Shown: positions 9,364 to 18,793 of the stretch, in pieces | Layout of the letters: every line of letters starts with the position of its first letter | Position numbering within the stretch: the stretch's first letter is position 1 | NCBI RefSeq assembly: GCF_002269385.1 | Contig: NZ_CP022957.1 | Span: 1 to 64,000, forward strand | Direction: 5' to 3' | DNA: 64,000 nucleotides | From: Maribacter cobaltidurans | GTDB taxonomy: Bacteria; Bacteroidota; Bacteroidia; Flavobacteriales; Flavobacteriaceae | Made by a program: the position numbers and the translations under genes | The notes under the pieces: model-generated | What the model saw: only the letters and a program-made list of their open reading frames with translations | The model's database searches: none | Told to the model about the DNA's origin: nothing

Positions 9364-10563
9364 TTAGCTTTTAAGAACTTCCTTGATGATTGTGGCCATT
9401 TTCTTTGCCCGTTCTTGCACCTCCGTTTCGGTCCAGCTTAATTTGATTAGACAGGATATAGTTCTGCTTATCCATTTATCGGATGCTGAGAAATCGGATT
9501 TTGAATAATCCGGCAGATTCTTTTGAACTTCATTGGGCAGTTTTCCCAAGGAAGTTAAATTTGTGAGGTGCTCCCATTTTCTGTAATAATGCCAATTATT
9601 ATCGTACCAGTAAAAACAGGCGTCCACTCCGCCGTCACCAAATGCTTGATGTGCTCTTCTGGTCAAGTCTTCCGTCGGCAGGAAAAAATTCAAAAAAGAA
9701 TAATTCTGAATGCCTCCTTTGGGAATCCTCCTAAACGTAACCCCATCAATATTTTTAAGGGCATCAAAAAGAATGTTGTAATTTTTTTCCTGTATACCCA
9801 CAAATTCATCGAGTCGCTGAATTTGGGCACAACCTACGGCCGCATTGAGTTCAGATATTCTATAGTTATACCCCAAAAAAGGATGGGATTCCGCCCCTCT
9901 GTTGGAGCCCACATGATCATGCCCATGATCCGAATAATGGTCGGCATTTTTATAAAAATCGGGATTATTGGTAATCAATGCCCCTCCTTCCCCACAGGTA
10001 ATCGTTTTTACATAATCAAAAGAAAAGCAGCCTAAATCCCCATAACTGCCCAAGGGTTTGCCTTCAAAACTACCGCCGATAGCTTGGCAGGCATCTTCCA
10101 ATAAAATCAGATTGTGGGAATCACAAAGAGCCTTTAACGCTTTCAAATCGGCCATGGAACCACACATATGCACTGGCATGACTACCTTGGTTTTTGGGGT
10201 GATGGCTCTTTCCACTGTCAATGGACTTAAGGTTAACGTATCGTCCACATCTACCAATATGGGAACTGCACCAATTGCCAAGACCGACTCAAAACTAGCC
10301 ACAAATGTGAATGTGGGTAGAATGACCTCATCCCCTGCTCCAACACCGGCACTTGCCAAGGCTACCGTTAATGCTGCGGTACCACTACTAACCACTTGGG
10401 CGTATTTGGATTCCATTCTTTCACAAAGGGCACCCTCCAATTCCTTGCCTTTCCAATGTCCTTTACGGGCACCGTCAAAACCATAGCGCATCAAAACGCC
10501 CGTGTCCAATACATCCTGAACACTTTTTTTCTCCTTGTCCCCAAATAGCTCAAAACCTGGCAT
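9364..10563 (-). CDS. DegT/DnrJ/EryC1/StrS family aminotransferase
   Basis: PLP-dependent sugar aminotransferase-type enzyme, normally converting a nucleotide-linked keto sugar to an amino sugar for surface glycans or secondary metabolites. At 399 residues it has the family length. Visible landmarks are SSGTAALTVALAS (phosphate binding, residues 59-71), LLEDACQAIGGS (Asp contacting PLP) and SFDYVKTITCGEGG with the Schiff-base lysine at Lys186. A C-terminal insert rich in Trp/Tyr (CFYWYDNNWHYYRKW) resembles the subgroup found beside amino-sugar genes. No other sugar-nucleotide genes are adjacent, so the substrate is unknown. A 116-residue orphan on the same strand lies just upstream. Confidence 0.85.
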   Translation of the reverse strand: MPGFELFGDKEKKSVQDVLDTGVLMRYGFDGARKGHWKGKELEGALCERMESKYAQVVSSGTAALTVALASAGVGAGDEVILPTFTFVASFESVLAIGAVPILVDVDDTLTLSPLTVERAITPKTKVVMPVHMCGSMADLKALKALCDSHNLILLEDACQAIGGSFEGKPLGSYGDLGCFSFDYVKTITCGEGGALITNNPDFYKNADHYSDHGHDHVGSNRGAESHPFLGYNYRISELNAAVGCAQIQRLDEFVGIQEKNYNILFDALKNIDGVTFRRIPKGGIQNYSFLNFFLPTEDLTRRAHQAFGDGGVDACFYWYDNNWHYYRKWEHLTNLTSLGKLPNEVQKNLPDYSKSDFSASDKWISRTISCLIKLSWTETEVQERAKKMATIIKEVLKS

Positions 10564-10589
10564 AGTATAAATTTAGAATGAGAAGATAA

Positions 10590-10940
10590 TTAATTTAGTT
10601 TGGATTTGAAGTACCGGTAAATTTCCAGTTTGTCCTCATTGGTAAAGTCTTGTTCGTTGAACCAATCGTGTGCCGCAATTTTTTCATTCTCAATCTGTGC
10701 TTTTCTTATGGCCTCTAAAGAAACGAGATGCCAATGAGTTCCTTTGCATCTAGACACAGAATAACCTATATCCTCCGTAATGTAGGAGTTCTTAGGTTGG
10801 TTGATCAATCGAACCCCATTTTTTAGGATTGCTAAGGTTTTGGTCAAGGCAACTACCTCAGAAAATGAGTATCGCACAAAATCGGCAAATCCATTTTGCT
10901 TTGTATTGTAAACCTTATCGCCTACTTTTAACTTTTCCAT
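10590..10940 (-). CDS. Small conserved hypothetical protein
   Basis: A 116-residue soluble protein without a signal peptide or membrane helix. It is not recognised. The start MEKLKVGDKVYNTKQNGFAD is chosen at 10940 rather than the TTG at 10958, because KVGDKVYN looks like a natural small beta-barrel N-terminus. The first half is beta-strand-like; the C-terminal part is charged and helical, ending DKLEIYRYFKSKLN. It lies 26 bases upstream of the DegT aminotransferase on the same strand and may be co-transcribed with it. No function can be assigned. Confidence 0.6.
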   Translation of the reverse strand: MEKLKVGDKVYNTKQNGFADFVRYSFSEVVALTKTLAILKNGVRLINQPKNSYITEDIGYSVSRCKGTHWHLVSLEAIRKAQIENEKIAAHDWFNEQDFTNEDKLEIYRYFKSKLN

Positions 10941-11113
10941 GCGTCTAAAAGTTTGCAAAAGTAAATCGAGATGACCGTTTTAGCCTAAGGATAGGGTTGG
11001 AAATTATCAACATGAACCCAATATCTGACCAAAATTGCACCTTAAATTTAGACTGATTCCATTTAATATATTGGTATTCATATTTTTAAAGTCTTTCATT
11101 ACCTTTGAACTTG

Positions 11114-11512
11114 GTGAGCAAAATATTTTCCATATTAATGTCCTTTGTAATCCTATTGCAAAGTGTTGGACTCCATTCGGACGATTTAGTCCAAATTGAT
11201 GAGTTCATCGAGCACGCCAAATTTCATAGTGAACAATATGGGGACAATGTCTTGGTCTTTATCTCAAAACATTATGGTGAATTGAAAGCGGCACATGAAA
11301 GGGAACATCAGGAAGAGAAAAAAGACCATGAACAATTACCTTTTCAGCACCATTGTCACTTAAGTTCCATAGTAGCATATACTAACAATCCATTGGATTC
11401 CGAATTGGAAACTCCAATAATCACTGAATTTAAAGCTACACATTTCTTTTACCAAGCACCTTTTTCTTCTTCTCATACAAAAGGGTTGCTCCAGCCGCCC
11501 CGGCACTCATAA
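11114..11512 (+). CDS. Small exported His-rich protein preceding the metal efflux genes
   Basis: A 132-residue protein beginning at GTG 11114 (MSKIFSILMSFVILLQSVGL), which forms a typical signal peptide; an internal ATG at 11138 is the alternative. The mature part contains a stretch dense in His and acid residues, with HEREHQEEKKDHEQ followed by LPFQHHCHLS. These suit loose binding of a soft or borderline metal such as Cu, Zn or Co. It sits 72 bases upstream of the CusA-type pump, so a role as periplasmic metal buffer or sensor for that system is inferred. A TACCTTTG element at 11100-11107 resembles a -7 box and would place transcription start almost on the GTG. Confidence 0.6.
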   Translation: MSKIFSILMSFVILLQSVGLHSDDLVQIDEFIEHAKFHSEQYGDNVLVFISKHYGELKAAHEREHQEEKKDHEQLPFQHHCHLSSIVAYTNNPLDSELETPIITEFKATHFFYQAPFSSSHTKGLLQPPRHS

Positions 11513-11584
11513 GATCAATCAAGTTAAACGCTAATTCCGGATTGCAAGATTCGGACAATTTCAATGTTGATTATTTTATGACAT

Positions 11585-14500
11585 ATGCTTTCACATATTA
11601 TTAATTTCAGTATAAAGAACAAGTTTATAGTACTACTATTTACATGTTTTATCATAGGTTTCGGAATTTATTCCCTTACAAAAATTCCTATAGGTGCCGT
11701 ACCTGATGTAACAAATAATCAAGTACAAGTTATTACTACCTCAAGAAATCTTTCAACCCAGGATATTGAACAATTTATCACCTACCCTGTGGAGTTGGAA
11801 ATGGCGAATTTACCCGGTGTAAAGGAAATAAGGTCCGTTTCCAAATTTGGGCTTTCCGTGGTTACCATCGTTTTTGAGGACGATCTGGGTACTTATTTGC
11901 CAAGACAGTTAATCGCCGAAAAAATAAAATCGGCCTCGGAAAAAATTCCTTCCAGTTTTGGTTCTCCGGAAATGGGCCCCATTACTACCGGATTGGGTGA
12001 AATATACCAGTATATTCTTGATGTAGAGCCCGAATTCAAAGACCAATATACAGCAGAAGATCTAAGGACGATACAGGATTGGATCGTAAAAAGACAACTC
12101 TCTGGAATACCCGGTGTAGTTGAAGTAAATACTTGGGGCGGCTTTTTAAAACAGTATGAAGTGGCCATAAATACGGAGAAACTCAATGCCATGAACATTA
12201 GTTCCCAAGAGGTATTTAAGGCTGTGGAATCCAACAATAGCGTAGCCGGTGGCGGATATATCGAAAAGGTAAACCAAGCATTTTTTATTCGGGGCGAAGG
12301 TCTTGTCAGTTCCCTCAAGGATATAGAAAACATCATCGTTAAAAATGATGGTGAGGTTCCTATTTATATCAAGGATGTTGCCACGGTCGGTTTTGGAAAC
12401 GCCACCCGTTTTGGAGCCATTACCGGGAATGGTGAAGGTGAAAAAGTTTTGGGGCAGGTGATGATGCTAAAGGATGCCAATTCCAAAAAGGTCATCGAAG
12501 CGGTAAAGGAACGTGTTGCAAATATTTCAAAATCTTTGCCTGAAGGCGTATATATCAATGCCTTTCTAGATCGAAGTGAACTCATTGCCAAAACTACCTT
12601 TACGGTTACGGAAAACCTGATTTTGGGATGTTTGATCGTAATTTTTGTGGTCGTGCTACTGCTTGGAAATTTTCGTTCCGGTCTCGTGGTGGCCTCCGTT
12701 ATTCCCTTGTGCCTGCTTTTCGCCCTTTCGCTCATGTATATCTTTGGCGTGGATGCCAACTTGATGAGCTTGGGAGCGATTGATTTTGGGATCATTATTG
12801 ACGGTGCCGTGATCATCGTGGAGTTTATCGCCTTCAATGTATCCAAGAAACGCACTGAACTTGAAGGGCTGATCAAAAGCGAACAACAGGAGCTTAGGGA
12901 TGGAATAACCTATACCGGTGCCACCAAAATGATGAACTCCGCCATTTTTGGGCAGCTGATCATCCTAATCGTCTTCATTCCCATCCTATCCTTGAGTGGT
13001 GTTGAAGGTAAGATGTTCAAGCCAATGGCATTGACATTTAGCTTTGCCTTGATCGGTGCCATGATATTATGCTTTACCTATGTACCGGTAGTGTCCTCCC
13101 TATTTTTAAAACCCTCCAAGACCACGGATAAGAATATTTCCGTTCGCTTAATGAGTTGGTTGAACAAAAAGTACGACCCCATTATAGACTGGGCACTACG
13201 CAGTAAAAAATTGGTCCTAGGCATTGCAGCAGCGCTCTTAGCGATTGCCGTTTCCCTTTATATGTCCATGGGAGGAGAATTTGTACCCACTTTGGACGAG
13301 GGGGATTTTGTGATTCAACCCGTGCTAAAAACAGGTACTTCCCTCAGCAACACGGTCGAAATCACCACAGAGATAGAACGTATTCTACTGGACCAGTTTC
13401 CAGAGGTTAAACAAGTGGTTACAAGGATCGGTGCGGCAGAAGTTCCCACAGACCCCATGTCCATGGAGGAAAGTGATGTGATTATCGTACTAAATCCAAA
13501 AAGTGAATGGACCTCGGCGGAATCCAAGGACGAATTGGCCGATAAATTCAAAGAGGCCTTGTCTGTAATACCAGGTATGGAGGTTGAATTTACACAACCC
13601 ATTGAAATGCGTTTCAATGAACTGATTACGGGGGTTCGTGCCGATATTGCCATCAAGATATTTGGCGAAAACTTGGACATTCTTGCCAAAAAAGGAAAGG
13701 AAATAGGAGACCTGATTCAAAATGTCCCCGGTGCGGCCGATATTTCAGTAGAAAAAATAGCCGGACTTCCCGAGATGAACGTAAAATACAATCGGTCTAA
13801 AATTGCCCGATACGGTCTCAATATCCAAGACTTGAACGACATGATTTCCATGGGGTTTGCCGGTAAGACGGCAGGCAGCGTTTTTGAAGGCGAAAAGAGA
13901 TTCGATCTGGTCGTTAGGCTAGACAGTAAAAAACGGCAGGATATCGATAACCTAAAGAATCTATATGTTGACCTTCCTTCCGGAGGAAAAATTCCTTTGA
14001 GCGAATTAGCTGAAATCACCTACCAAAAAGGTGCGGCCAAAATATCAAGGGACGATACAAGAAGACGAATCGTTGTGGGTATCAACGTCCGTAACAGAGA
14101 TTTACAATCTGTTGTGGACGATGTACGAAAACTGATCGATGATAATGTAAAACTTCCCGTGGGCTATTCCATTACCTATGGGGGCCAGTTTGAAAATCTG
14201 CAAAGTGCCAAAGCAAGGTTGATGATTGCGGTACCTATTGCCTTGATCTTAATTTTCATTCTTCTATACTTTGCTTTCAAATCCGTAAAAGAAGCATTAA
14301 TGATTTATTCCGCCATTCCATTGGCAGCCGTTGGTGGCGTACTATTATTGTGGGTTAGAGGTTTGCCCTTTAGTATTTCTGCCGGGGTAGGTTTTATTGC
14401 CTTGTTTGGTATTGCCGTACTGAATGGAATCGTACTGATCGAACATTTTAAGGAATTGGAAGCATCGGGAAAATTTGAAGATATGAACGATTTGATCAAA

Positions 14501-15922
14501 GAAGGGGCCAAAGACAGGCTTAGGGCAGTTCTGCTGACTGCATCGGCCGCGGCCCTAGGTTTTCTTCCCATGGCCATTTCTACCAATGCAGGGGCGGAAG
14601 TACAACGTCCCCTGGCTACCGTTGTCATAGGCGGACTAATTACCGCGACCATTTTGACCTTAGTGGTGTTACCTGTTTTGTATTCCTACCTAAGCAGTCA
14701 TATAGAGAAAAAAAGTATGGGCCTTTCAAAACAGACCAATCTTATTATAGGTCTTTTGGTCCTTTTTGGGTCATTTCAAGTGAAAGCCCAAGAACCGCCC
14801 AAGAATTTGGAGGCATTGATACCCATGGCGATTGAAAACAATGCGGGTCTAAAGGTATATCAATTGGGTATGGAAGCATCCGATGCTTTTGTGAACAGTG
14901 CCTTTGATTTTGAAAAAACGGATGTGTACTACTCCTATGACGAAAATAATTTGGCGCTTAACAATTTGCCATTGAAAGTCTTTGGGGTCGCCCAAAGTTT
15001 CAGTTTTCCCACGGTTTATTTTTCAAAAAGAAGGGTGAACAAGGGGGTATACAATGTTGCTAAAAGCACATATGATATCCAAACAAAGAACTTGGAAAAA
15101 CAGGTAGTGTCCGGATACTATGAATATCAGGTCGCGCGGGAAATGGCCAATGTGCTTAACCTATTAGACAGTCTTTATGGCAACTTTTCCCAGATGGCCA
15201 ACAGACGTTTTGAACTGGGTGAGACCAATTATCTCGAAAAGATTACAGCAACCTCAAAGCAACGGCAAATCCAACTAAAATATGCTGAAGCGGAACGGAA
15301 TGTGGAAATCAGCTATCAGAATTTGATGAAGATTATCCAGTCCCAAGACAGCATTGTTATTGCCGAAGCATCCCAATTAAAGGTTCCTATGAAGGATGTT
15401 GCCATTGAATCGATTCCGGAAATCTCCTTTTATCAAAATCAAATCGATTTAAAACAGGCCCAGAAGAATCTGGAAAACCAACAATTGCTTCCTGATATTG
15501 GCGTGGAATATTTTCAAGGCACCAACGACGGACTCAGCGGGAACCTGCATGGTTACCAATTAGGTCTGAAGATTCCCTTGTTTTTTGGGGGGAAGGCCTC
15601 ACGGATAAAATCTGCCAAAATTGCCGAACAAAGTGCCGAGGCTGCTTATACGGATTATGAGATACAGCTTCATACAATATTAGCCACTTTAAAAAAGCAA
15701 CTTCACGTGCTTTCCAAATCCTTGGAATACTATGAAAATGAGGGAAGCCTTTTATCAGACGAAATTTTAAAAATGGCGAACGGTAGTTTTCAAAATGGGG
15801 AAATCGACTTTTATCAATACATACAAAGTCTGGAAAGCGCCTACGACGTAAAACTAGAATATCTAAATAAACTCAAAGAATATAATTCCACGGTAATTGC
15901 CATCAATTACTTAACCTTATAA
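11585..15922 (+). CDS. CusA/CzcA heavy-metal RND efflux pump fused to a TolC-family outer-membrane factor
   Basis: A 1445-residue fusion. Residues 1-1040 are a complete heavy-metal-efflux RND permease (IPIGAVPDVTNNQVQV near the N-terminus, the TM4 motif DFGIIIDGAVIIVE, large periplasmic loops and a repeated second half). After HIEKKSMGLSKQ, residues 1048-1062 form a hydrophobic segment ending VKAQE, which looks like a signal peptide. Residues 1065-1445 are a TolC-type outer-membrane efflux domain with long coiled helices (NLEALIPMAIENNAGLKV and ANRRFELGETNYLEKI). The pump exports Cu, Zn, Co or similar ions using proton motive force. The adaptor gene follows after 10 bases. Similar fusions are familiar in Bacteroidetes. 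Whether the chain is cleaved at the internal signal-like segment is unknown. Confidence 0.9.
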   Translation: MLSHIINFSIKNKFIVLLFTCFIIGFGIYSLTKIPIGAVPDVTNNQVQVITTSRNLSTQDIEQFITYPVELEMANLPGVKEIRSVSKFGLSVVTIVFEDDLGTYLPRQLIAEKIKSASEKIPSSFGSPEMGPITTGLGEIYQYILDVEPEFKDQYTAEDLRTIQDWIVKRQLSGIPGVVEVNTWGGFLKQYEVAINTEKLNAMNISSQEVFKAVESNNSVAGGGYIEKVNQAFFIRGEGLVSSLKDIENIIVKNDGEVPIYIKDVATVGFGNATRFGAITGNGEGEKVLGQVMMLKDANSKKVIEAVKERVANISKSLPEGVYINAFLDRSELIAKTTFTVTENLILGCLIVIFVVVLLLGNFRSGLVVASVIPLCLLFALSLMYIFGVDANLMSLGAIDFGIIIDGAVIIVEFIAFNVSKKRTELEGLIKSEQQELRDGITYTGATKMMNSAIFGQLIILIVFIPILSLSGVEGKMFKPMALTFSFALIGAMILCFTYVPVVSSLFLKPSKTTDKNISVRLMSWLNKKYDPIIDWALRSKKLVLGIAAALLAIAVSLYMSMGGEFVPTLDEGDFVIQPVLKTGTSLSNTVEITTEIERILLDQFPEVKQVVTRIGAAEVPTDPMSMEESDVIIVLNPKSEWTSAESKDELADKFKEALSVIPGMEVEFTQPIEMRFNELITGVRADIAIKIFGENLDILAKKGKEIGDLIQNVPGAADISVEKIAGLPEMNVKYNRSKIARYGLNIQDLNDMISMGFAGKTAGSVFEGEKRFDLVVRLDSKKRQDIDNLKNLYVDLPSGGKIPLSELAEITYQKGAAKISRDDTRRRIVVGINVRNRDLQSVVDDVRKLIDDNVKLPVGYSITYGGQFENLQSAKARLMIAVPIALILIFILLYFAFKSVKEALMIYSAIPLAAVGGVLLLWVRGLPFSISAGVGFIALFGIAVLNGIVLIEHFKELEASGKFEDMNDLIKEGAKDRLRAVLLTASAAALGFLPMAISTNAGAEVQRPLATVVIGGLITATILTLVVLPVLYSYLSSHIEKKSMGLSKQTNLIIGLLVLFGSFQVKAQEPPKNLEALIPMAIENNAGLKVYQLGMEASDAFVNSAFDFEKTDVYYSYDENNLALNNLPLKVFGVAQSFSFPTVYFSKRRVNKGVYNVAKSTYDIQTKNLEKQVVSGYYEYQVAREMANVLNLLDSLYGNFSQMANRRFELGETNYLEKITATSKQRQIQLKYAEAERNVEISYQNLMKIIQSQDSIVIAEASQLKVPMKDVAIESIPEISFYQNQIDLKQAQKNLENQQLLPDIGVEYFQGTNDGLSGNLHGYQLGLKIPLFFGGKASRIKSAKIAEQSAEAAYTDYEIQLHTILATLKKQLHVLSKSLEYYENEGSLLSDEILKMANGSFQNGEIDFYQYIQSLESAYDVKLEYLNKLKEYNSTVIAINYLTL

Positions 15923-15932
15923 ACATTAGACC

Positions 15933-17069
15933 ATGAAATCATATATATATTATTTTCTAACATTGGCGCTTCTAGCGGGCGTCACAGGATGTGGTGAAAA
16001 AAGCAGTACCAACGAAACTTCAGCAGCATCTGAAACATCCTCTTTTATAGAAGTAACCCAGGCACAATATGACCAACTTGGTATGGAAATGGGCCCTATA
16101 GAAGAAAAATCCTTTCCTATCAAGGTAAGTGTCAACGGTATGATAGACGTACCGCCAGAAAATAGGGCTGTAGTAACGGCGACCATGGGGGGATATATTA
16201 GAACGACTCCCTTTTTGATCGGAGACAAAGTGAGCAAGGGACAGACTTTGGTGACCTTGGAAAATCCGGAATTCGTGAACCTTCAACAACAGTATTTGGA
16301 GGTAAACGAGCAACTTACCTTTTTAAAGGCAGAGTATGAAAGACACAAAATTATGTCCGATGAAAATATTACCTCTCAAAAGAATTTTTTGAAATCGGAG
16401 AGTGATTATAAATCCGCCGTAGCCCGGCATACCGGCTTGGAAAAGCAATTGACCATGCTCAACATCTCACCGGAACAGGTGAAAAATGGCACCATTGTGT
16501 CTTCGGTTTCCATTAAAGCGCCTATTTCCGGCAGTGTTACCAAAGTAAATGTTTCCAGGGGCGCGTATGTTTCGCCGGCGTCCTCCATTATGGAAATCAT
16601 CAATAATGATCATGTGCATTTGGAACTATCAGTTTTTGAAAAGGATATCATGAAAGTGAAAAAAGGTCAAAGGATTACCTTTAAGATACCGGAAGCCTCC
16701 GGCGATATTTTTAATGCGGAAGTACATTTGGTAGGCACTTCCATTGATGAAAATAGAACTATCAAAGTACATGGGCATTTGGAGGATGAGGACAAGGAAA
16801 ATTTCCTAACTGGAATGTTCGTGGAAGCCCAGATCATTACAGATGATATCCAGGCAAGGGCTTTACCTAGCGAGGCAATCGTAACTATTGACGATACGGC
16901 CAATGTACTGGTTCTCGAAAAAAAGGAGGGGGATACATATTATTTTTCACAAAAAGAAGTTACCATAAAAGAAGAACATGACGGTTTTTCTATCCTACAG
17001 GAAACGGAAAGCTTTGCACCAAAATCACAATTTTTGACCAAAGGAACCTATAACCTGATCGGGGTGTAA
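15933..17069 (+). CDS. Efflux RND transporter periplasmic adaptor subunit (CusB/CzcB-like lipoprotein)
   Basis: Membrane-fusion protein linking the RND pump to the outer-membrane factor. The N-terminus is a lipoprotein signal peptide with lipobox GVTGC (Cys20), so the mature protein should be anchored in the membrane facing the periplasm. A barrel-sandwich half appears at MGGYIRTTPFLIGDKVSKGQ. A helical hairpin covers about residues 110-165, the second lipoyl-like half is SIKAPISGSVTKVNVSRG, and a beta-barrel follows. At 378 residues it is normal length. It begins 10 bases after the CusA-TolC fusion, so the pump is one transcription unit. No cytosine/His metal-binding extension is seen, so the metal cannot be named. 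Confidence 0.9.
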   Translation: MKSYIYYFLTLALLAGVTGCGEKSSTNETSAASETSSFIEVTQAQYDQLGMEMGPIEEKSFPIKVSVNGMIDVPPENRAVVTATMGGYIRTTPFLIGDKVSKGQTLVTLENPEFVNLQQQYLEVNEQLTFLKAEYERHKIMSDENITSQKNFLKSESDYKSAVARHTGLEKQLTMLNISPEQVKNGTIVSSVSIKAPISGSVTKVNVSRGAYVSPASSIMEIINNDHVHLELSVFEKDIMKVKKGQRITFKIPEASGDIFNAEVHLVGTSIDENRTIKVHGHLEDEDKENFLTGMFVEAQIITDDIQARALPSEAIVTIDDTANVLVLEKKEGDTYYFSQKEVTIKEEHDGFSILQETESFAPKSQFLTKGTYNLIGV

Positions 17070-17134
17070 TTTTTTAAGGTAGAAATTGAAAGTTTTTGGA
17101 ATAATTATTGACTAAGGCATAAACAAAAAGAGTA

Positions 17135-17578
17135 ATGAATAGTAAGATAAACTTGTTGTCCATAGTTTTCCTTTTGGGAATGGCCACCACATTTGCCCAA
17201 GAATGGCATAAAGATTTTAAGGAAGCACAGCAGATTGCAAAAAACGGGAATAAGCCGATTATCTTGGTTTTCCAAGGTTCGGATTGGTGCGCTCCTTGTA
17301 TTAAATTGGACCGGGAAGTTTGGAGCACGGAGGAATTTAAATCCTATGCCAAGGACCATTATGTCATGTTACAGGCAGACTTTCCCAGAAAGAAGCAGAA
17401 TGCCCTGCCGAAAGAACAAGCTGAGGCAAATGCCAAACTTGCTGAAAAATACAATAAAAACGGCATCTTTCCATTTGTGGTCGTTCTGGACGAACAGGGA
17501 AAGGTGAAGGGTGAGACCAGTTACAAAAAGATGAATCCCAAGGAATACATGCAGCTTTTGGATTCCTTTACCGAATAA
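17135..17578 (+). CDS. Exported thioredoxin-family protein
   Basis: A 147-residue thioredoxin-fold protein with signal peptide (MNSKINLLSIVFLLGMATTF, cleaved near AQE). The redox motif is WCAPC (Cys52 and Cys55), and a cis-Pro-like loop lies at GIFPFVVVLD. This is the DsbD-gamma / thioredoxin_7 type of periplasmic thiol reductase. It precedes apbE by one base and is the first gene of the ApbE / DUF4266 / DUF3570 cluster. Its likely job is to keep cysteines of a partner reduced, perhaps those of the neighbouring Cys-tailed lipoprotein. That role is inferred from context only. Confidence 0.85.
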   Translation: MNSKINLLSIVFLLGMATTFAQEWHKDFKEAQQIAKNGNKPIILVFQGSDWCAPCIKLDREVWSTEEFKSYAKDHYVMLQADFPRKKQNALPKEQAEANAKLAEKYNKNGIFPFVVVLDEQGKVKGETSYKKMNPKEYMQLLDSFTE

Positions 17579-17579
17579 T

Positions 17580-18560
17580 TTGAAGAAGTACATATTCATA
17601 GGGGCCTTGATGATGTCCACCGTGATTTTTTCACAGCGGAACTATCAACGCACCCTTAAATTGATGGGAAGTAGGTTTGACCTTACGGTCGTTGCTAATG
17701 ATTCCACCACTGCGAATACCTATATGGATTTGGCAGTCGATGAGATTACCCGCATCGAAAAGCTGATATCTTCCTGGGACCCTAATTCCAGAACATCGGA
17801 AATAAACAAAAATGCAGGTATCAAACCTGTAAAGGTGGAATCTGAGTTGTATGAATTGATCAAAAGGGCCATCGGTATATCCAAATTAACGGATGGCGCC
17901 TTTGATATCAGTTATGCCTCTATGGACCGCATCTGGAAATTCGATGGAAGTATGAAAACAATGCCTTCCGAAGAGGAATTAAAATCCTCCGTTGCCAAGG
18001 TGGGTTTTCAGAATATTGTTCTAGATCCGGTGGAGCAAACCGTTTTTCTAAAACTTCCCGGAATGAAAATAGGTTTTGGGGCCATAGGTAAGGGGTATGC
18101 CGCGGATAAAGCGAAACAACTGTTGATGGATAAAGGGGTTCCCGCAGGGATTATAAATGCCTCAGGGGATATGAATACCTGGGGGAAACAAACCAATGGA
18201 GAATCCTGGAAGGTTGCCATTACCAATCCCATGAATAAAAACAAGGTCTTTGCTTTGTTGCCCATTACAGACGGTGCCGTGGTTACCTCCGGAGACTATG
18301 AACGCTATGTTACCTTTAACGGCAAACGCTATGCCCATATCATCGATCCCAGAACGGGTTATCCATCAACGGGAATCATAAGCGTAACCGTTTTTGCGCC
18401 CAAAGCGGAATTGGCAGATGCCTTGGCCACCTCCGTTTTTGTTATGGGAAAGGAGATTGGATTGGATAGAATCAATCAACTACCCAAAGTGGAATGTATC
18501 ATCATCGATGAAAAAGGAAACATTTCAAAATCCGATAATATTGAAATAGACAAACTATGA
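17580..18560 (+). CDS. apbE: FAD:protein FMN transferase (ApbE family)
   Basis: Attaches FMN from FAD covalently to a Thr or Ser of an exported target protein. It is 326 residues with a short signal-like N-terminus (MKKYIFIGALMMSTVIFSQ) and starts at TTG 17580, one base after the thioredoxin stop. Family landmarks are LMGSRFDLTV, SSWDPNSRTSEINKNAG, IGFGAIGKGYAADKAK, INASGDMNTWG and HIIDPRTGYPS near the FAD and metal sites. The ATG of the DUF4266 gene overlaps its stop by four bases. No classic target such as NqrC or RnfG is adjacent, so the substrate is likely encoded in this cluster or elsewhere. The DUF3570 protein contains a partial SGAS site. Confidence 0.93.
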   Translation: MKKYIFIGALMMSTVIFSQRNYQRTLKLMGSRFDLTVVANDSTTANTYMDLAVDEITRIEKLISSWDPNSRTSEINKNAGIKPVKVESELYELIKRAIGISKLTDGAFDISYASMDRIWKFDGSMKTMPSEEELKSSVAKVGFQNIVLDPVEQTVFLKLPGMKIGFGAIGKGYAADKAKQLLMDKGVPAGIINASGDMNTWGKQTNGESWKVAITNPMNKNKVFALLPITDGAVVTSGDYERYVTFNGKRYAHIIDPRTGYPSTGIISVTVFAPKAELADALATSVFVMGKEIGLDRINQLPKVECIIIDEKGNISKSDNIEIDKL

Positions 18561-18769
18561 TAAAAAGATTGCTAGTATTGGCCATCATGGCCATTTCCTT
18601 TGGCAGCTGTACGGTGCTTAAGGAGTACGAGAAGGTAAACATCAACGACCCGGATATGATCTTGGCCGAAAAACCTTGTGACCGAAACGTCACGACCATG
18701 CATTCCTACCGGGAAGCCGCCGCCGGCGCCAACGGCGGAAAAACCGGCGGAGGCTGTGGCTGCAACTAA
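18557..18769 (+). CDS. DUF4266 small lipoprotein with conserved Gly/Cys tail
   Basis: A 70-residue predicted lipoprotein. The signal peptide ends in lipobox SFGSC (Cys18), leaving about 53 mature residues. The tail is strikingly conserved in this family: AAAGANGGKTGGGCGCN, with Cys67 and Cys69 in a C-x-C at the extreme C-terminus, plus Cys41. The gene overlaps apbE by four bases (ATGA) and is followed 24 bases later by the DUF3570 gene. The function is unknown. A Gly-rich CxC tail on a lipoprotein beside a thioredoxin and an FMN transferase suggests metal binding, a redox thiol pair or a site of modification. Confidence 0.9.
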   Translation: MIKRLLVLAIMAISFGSCTVLKEYEKVNINDPDMILAEKPCDRNVTTMHSYREAAAGANGGKTGGGCGCN

Positions 18770-18793
18770 CCTATTGAAAATAAGCACTTGTCC

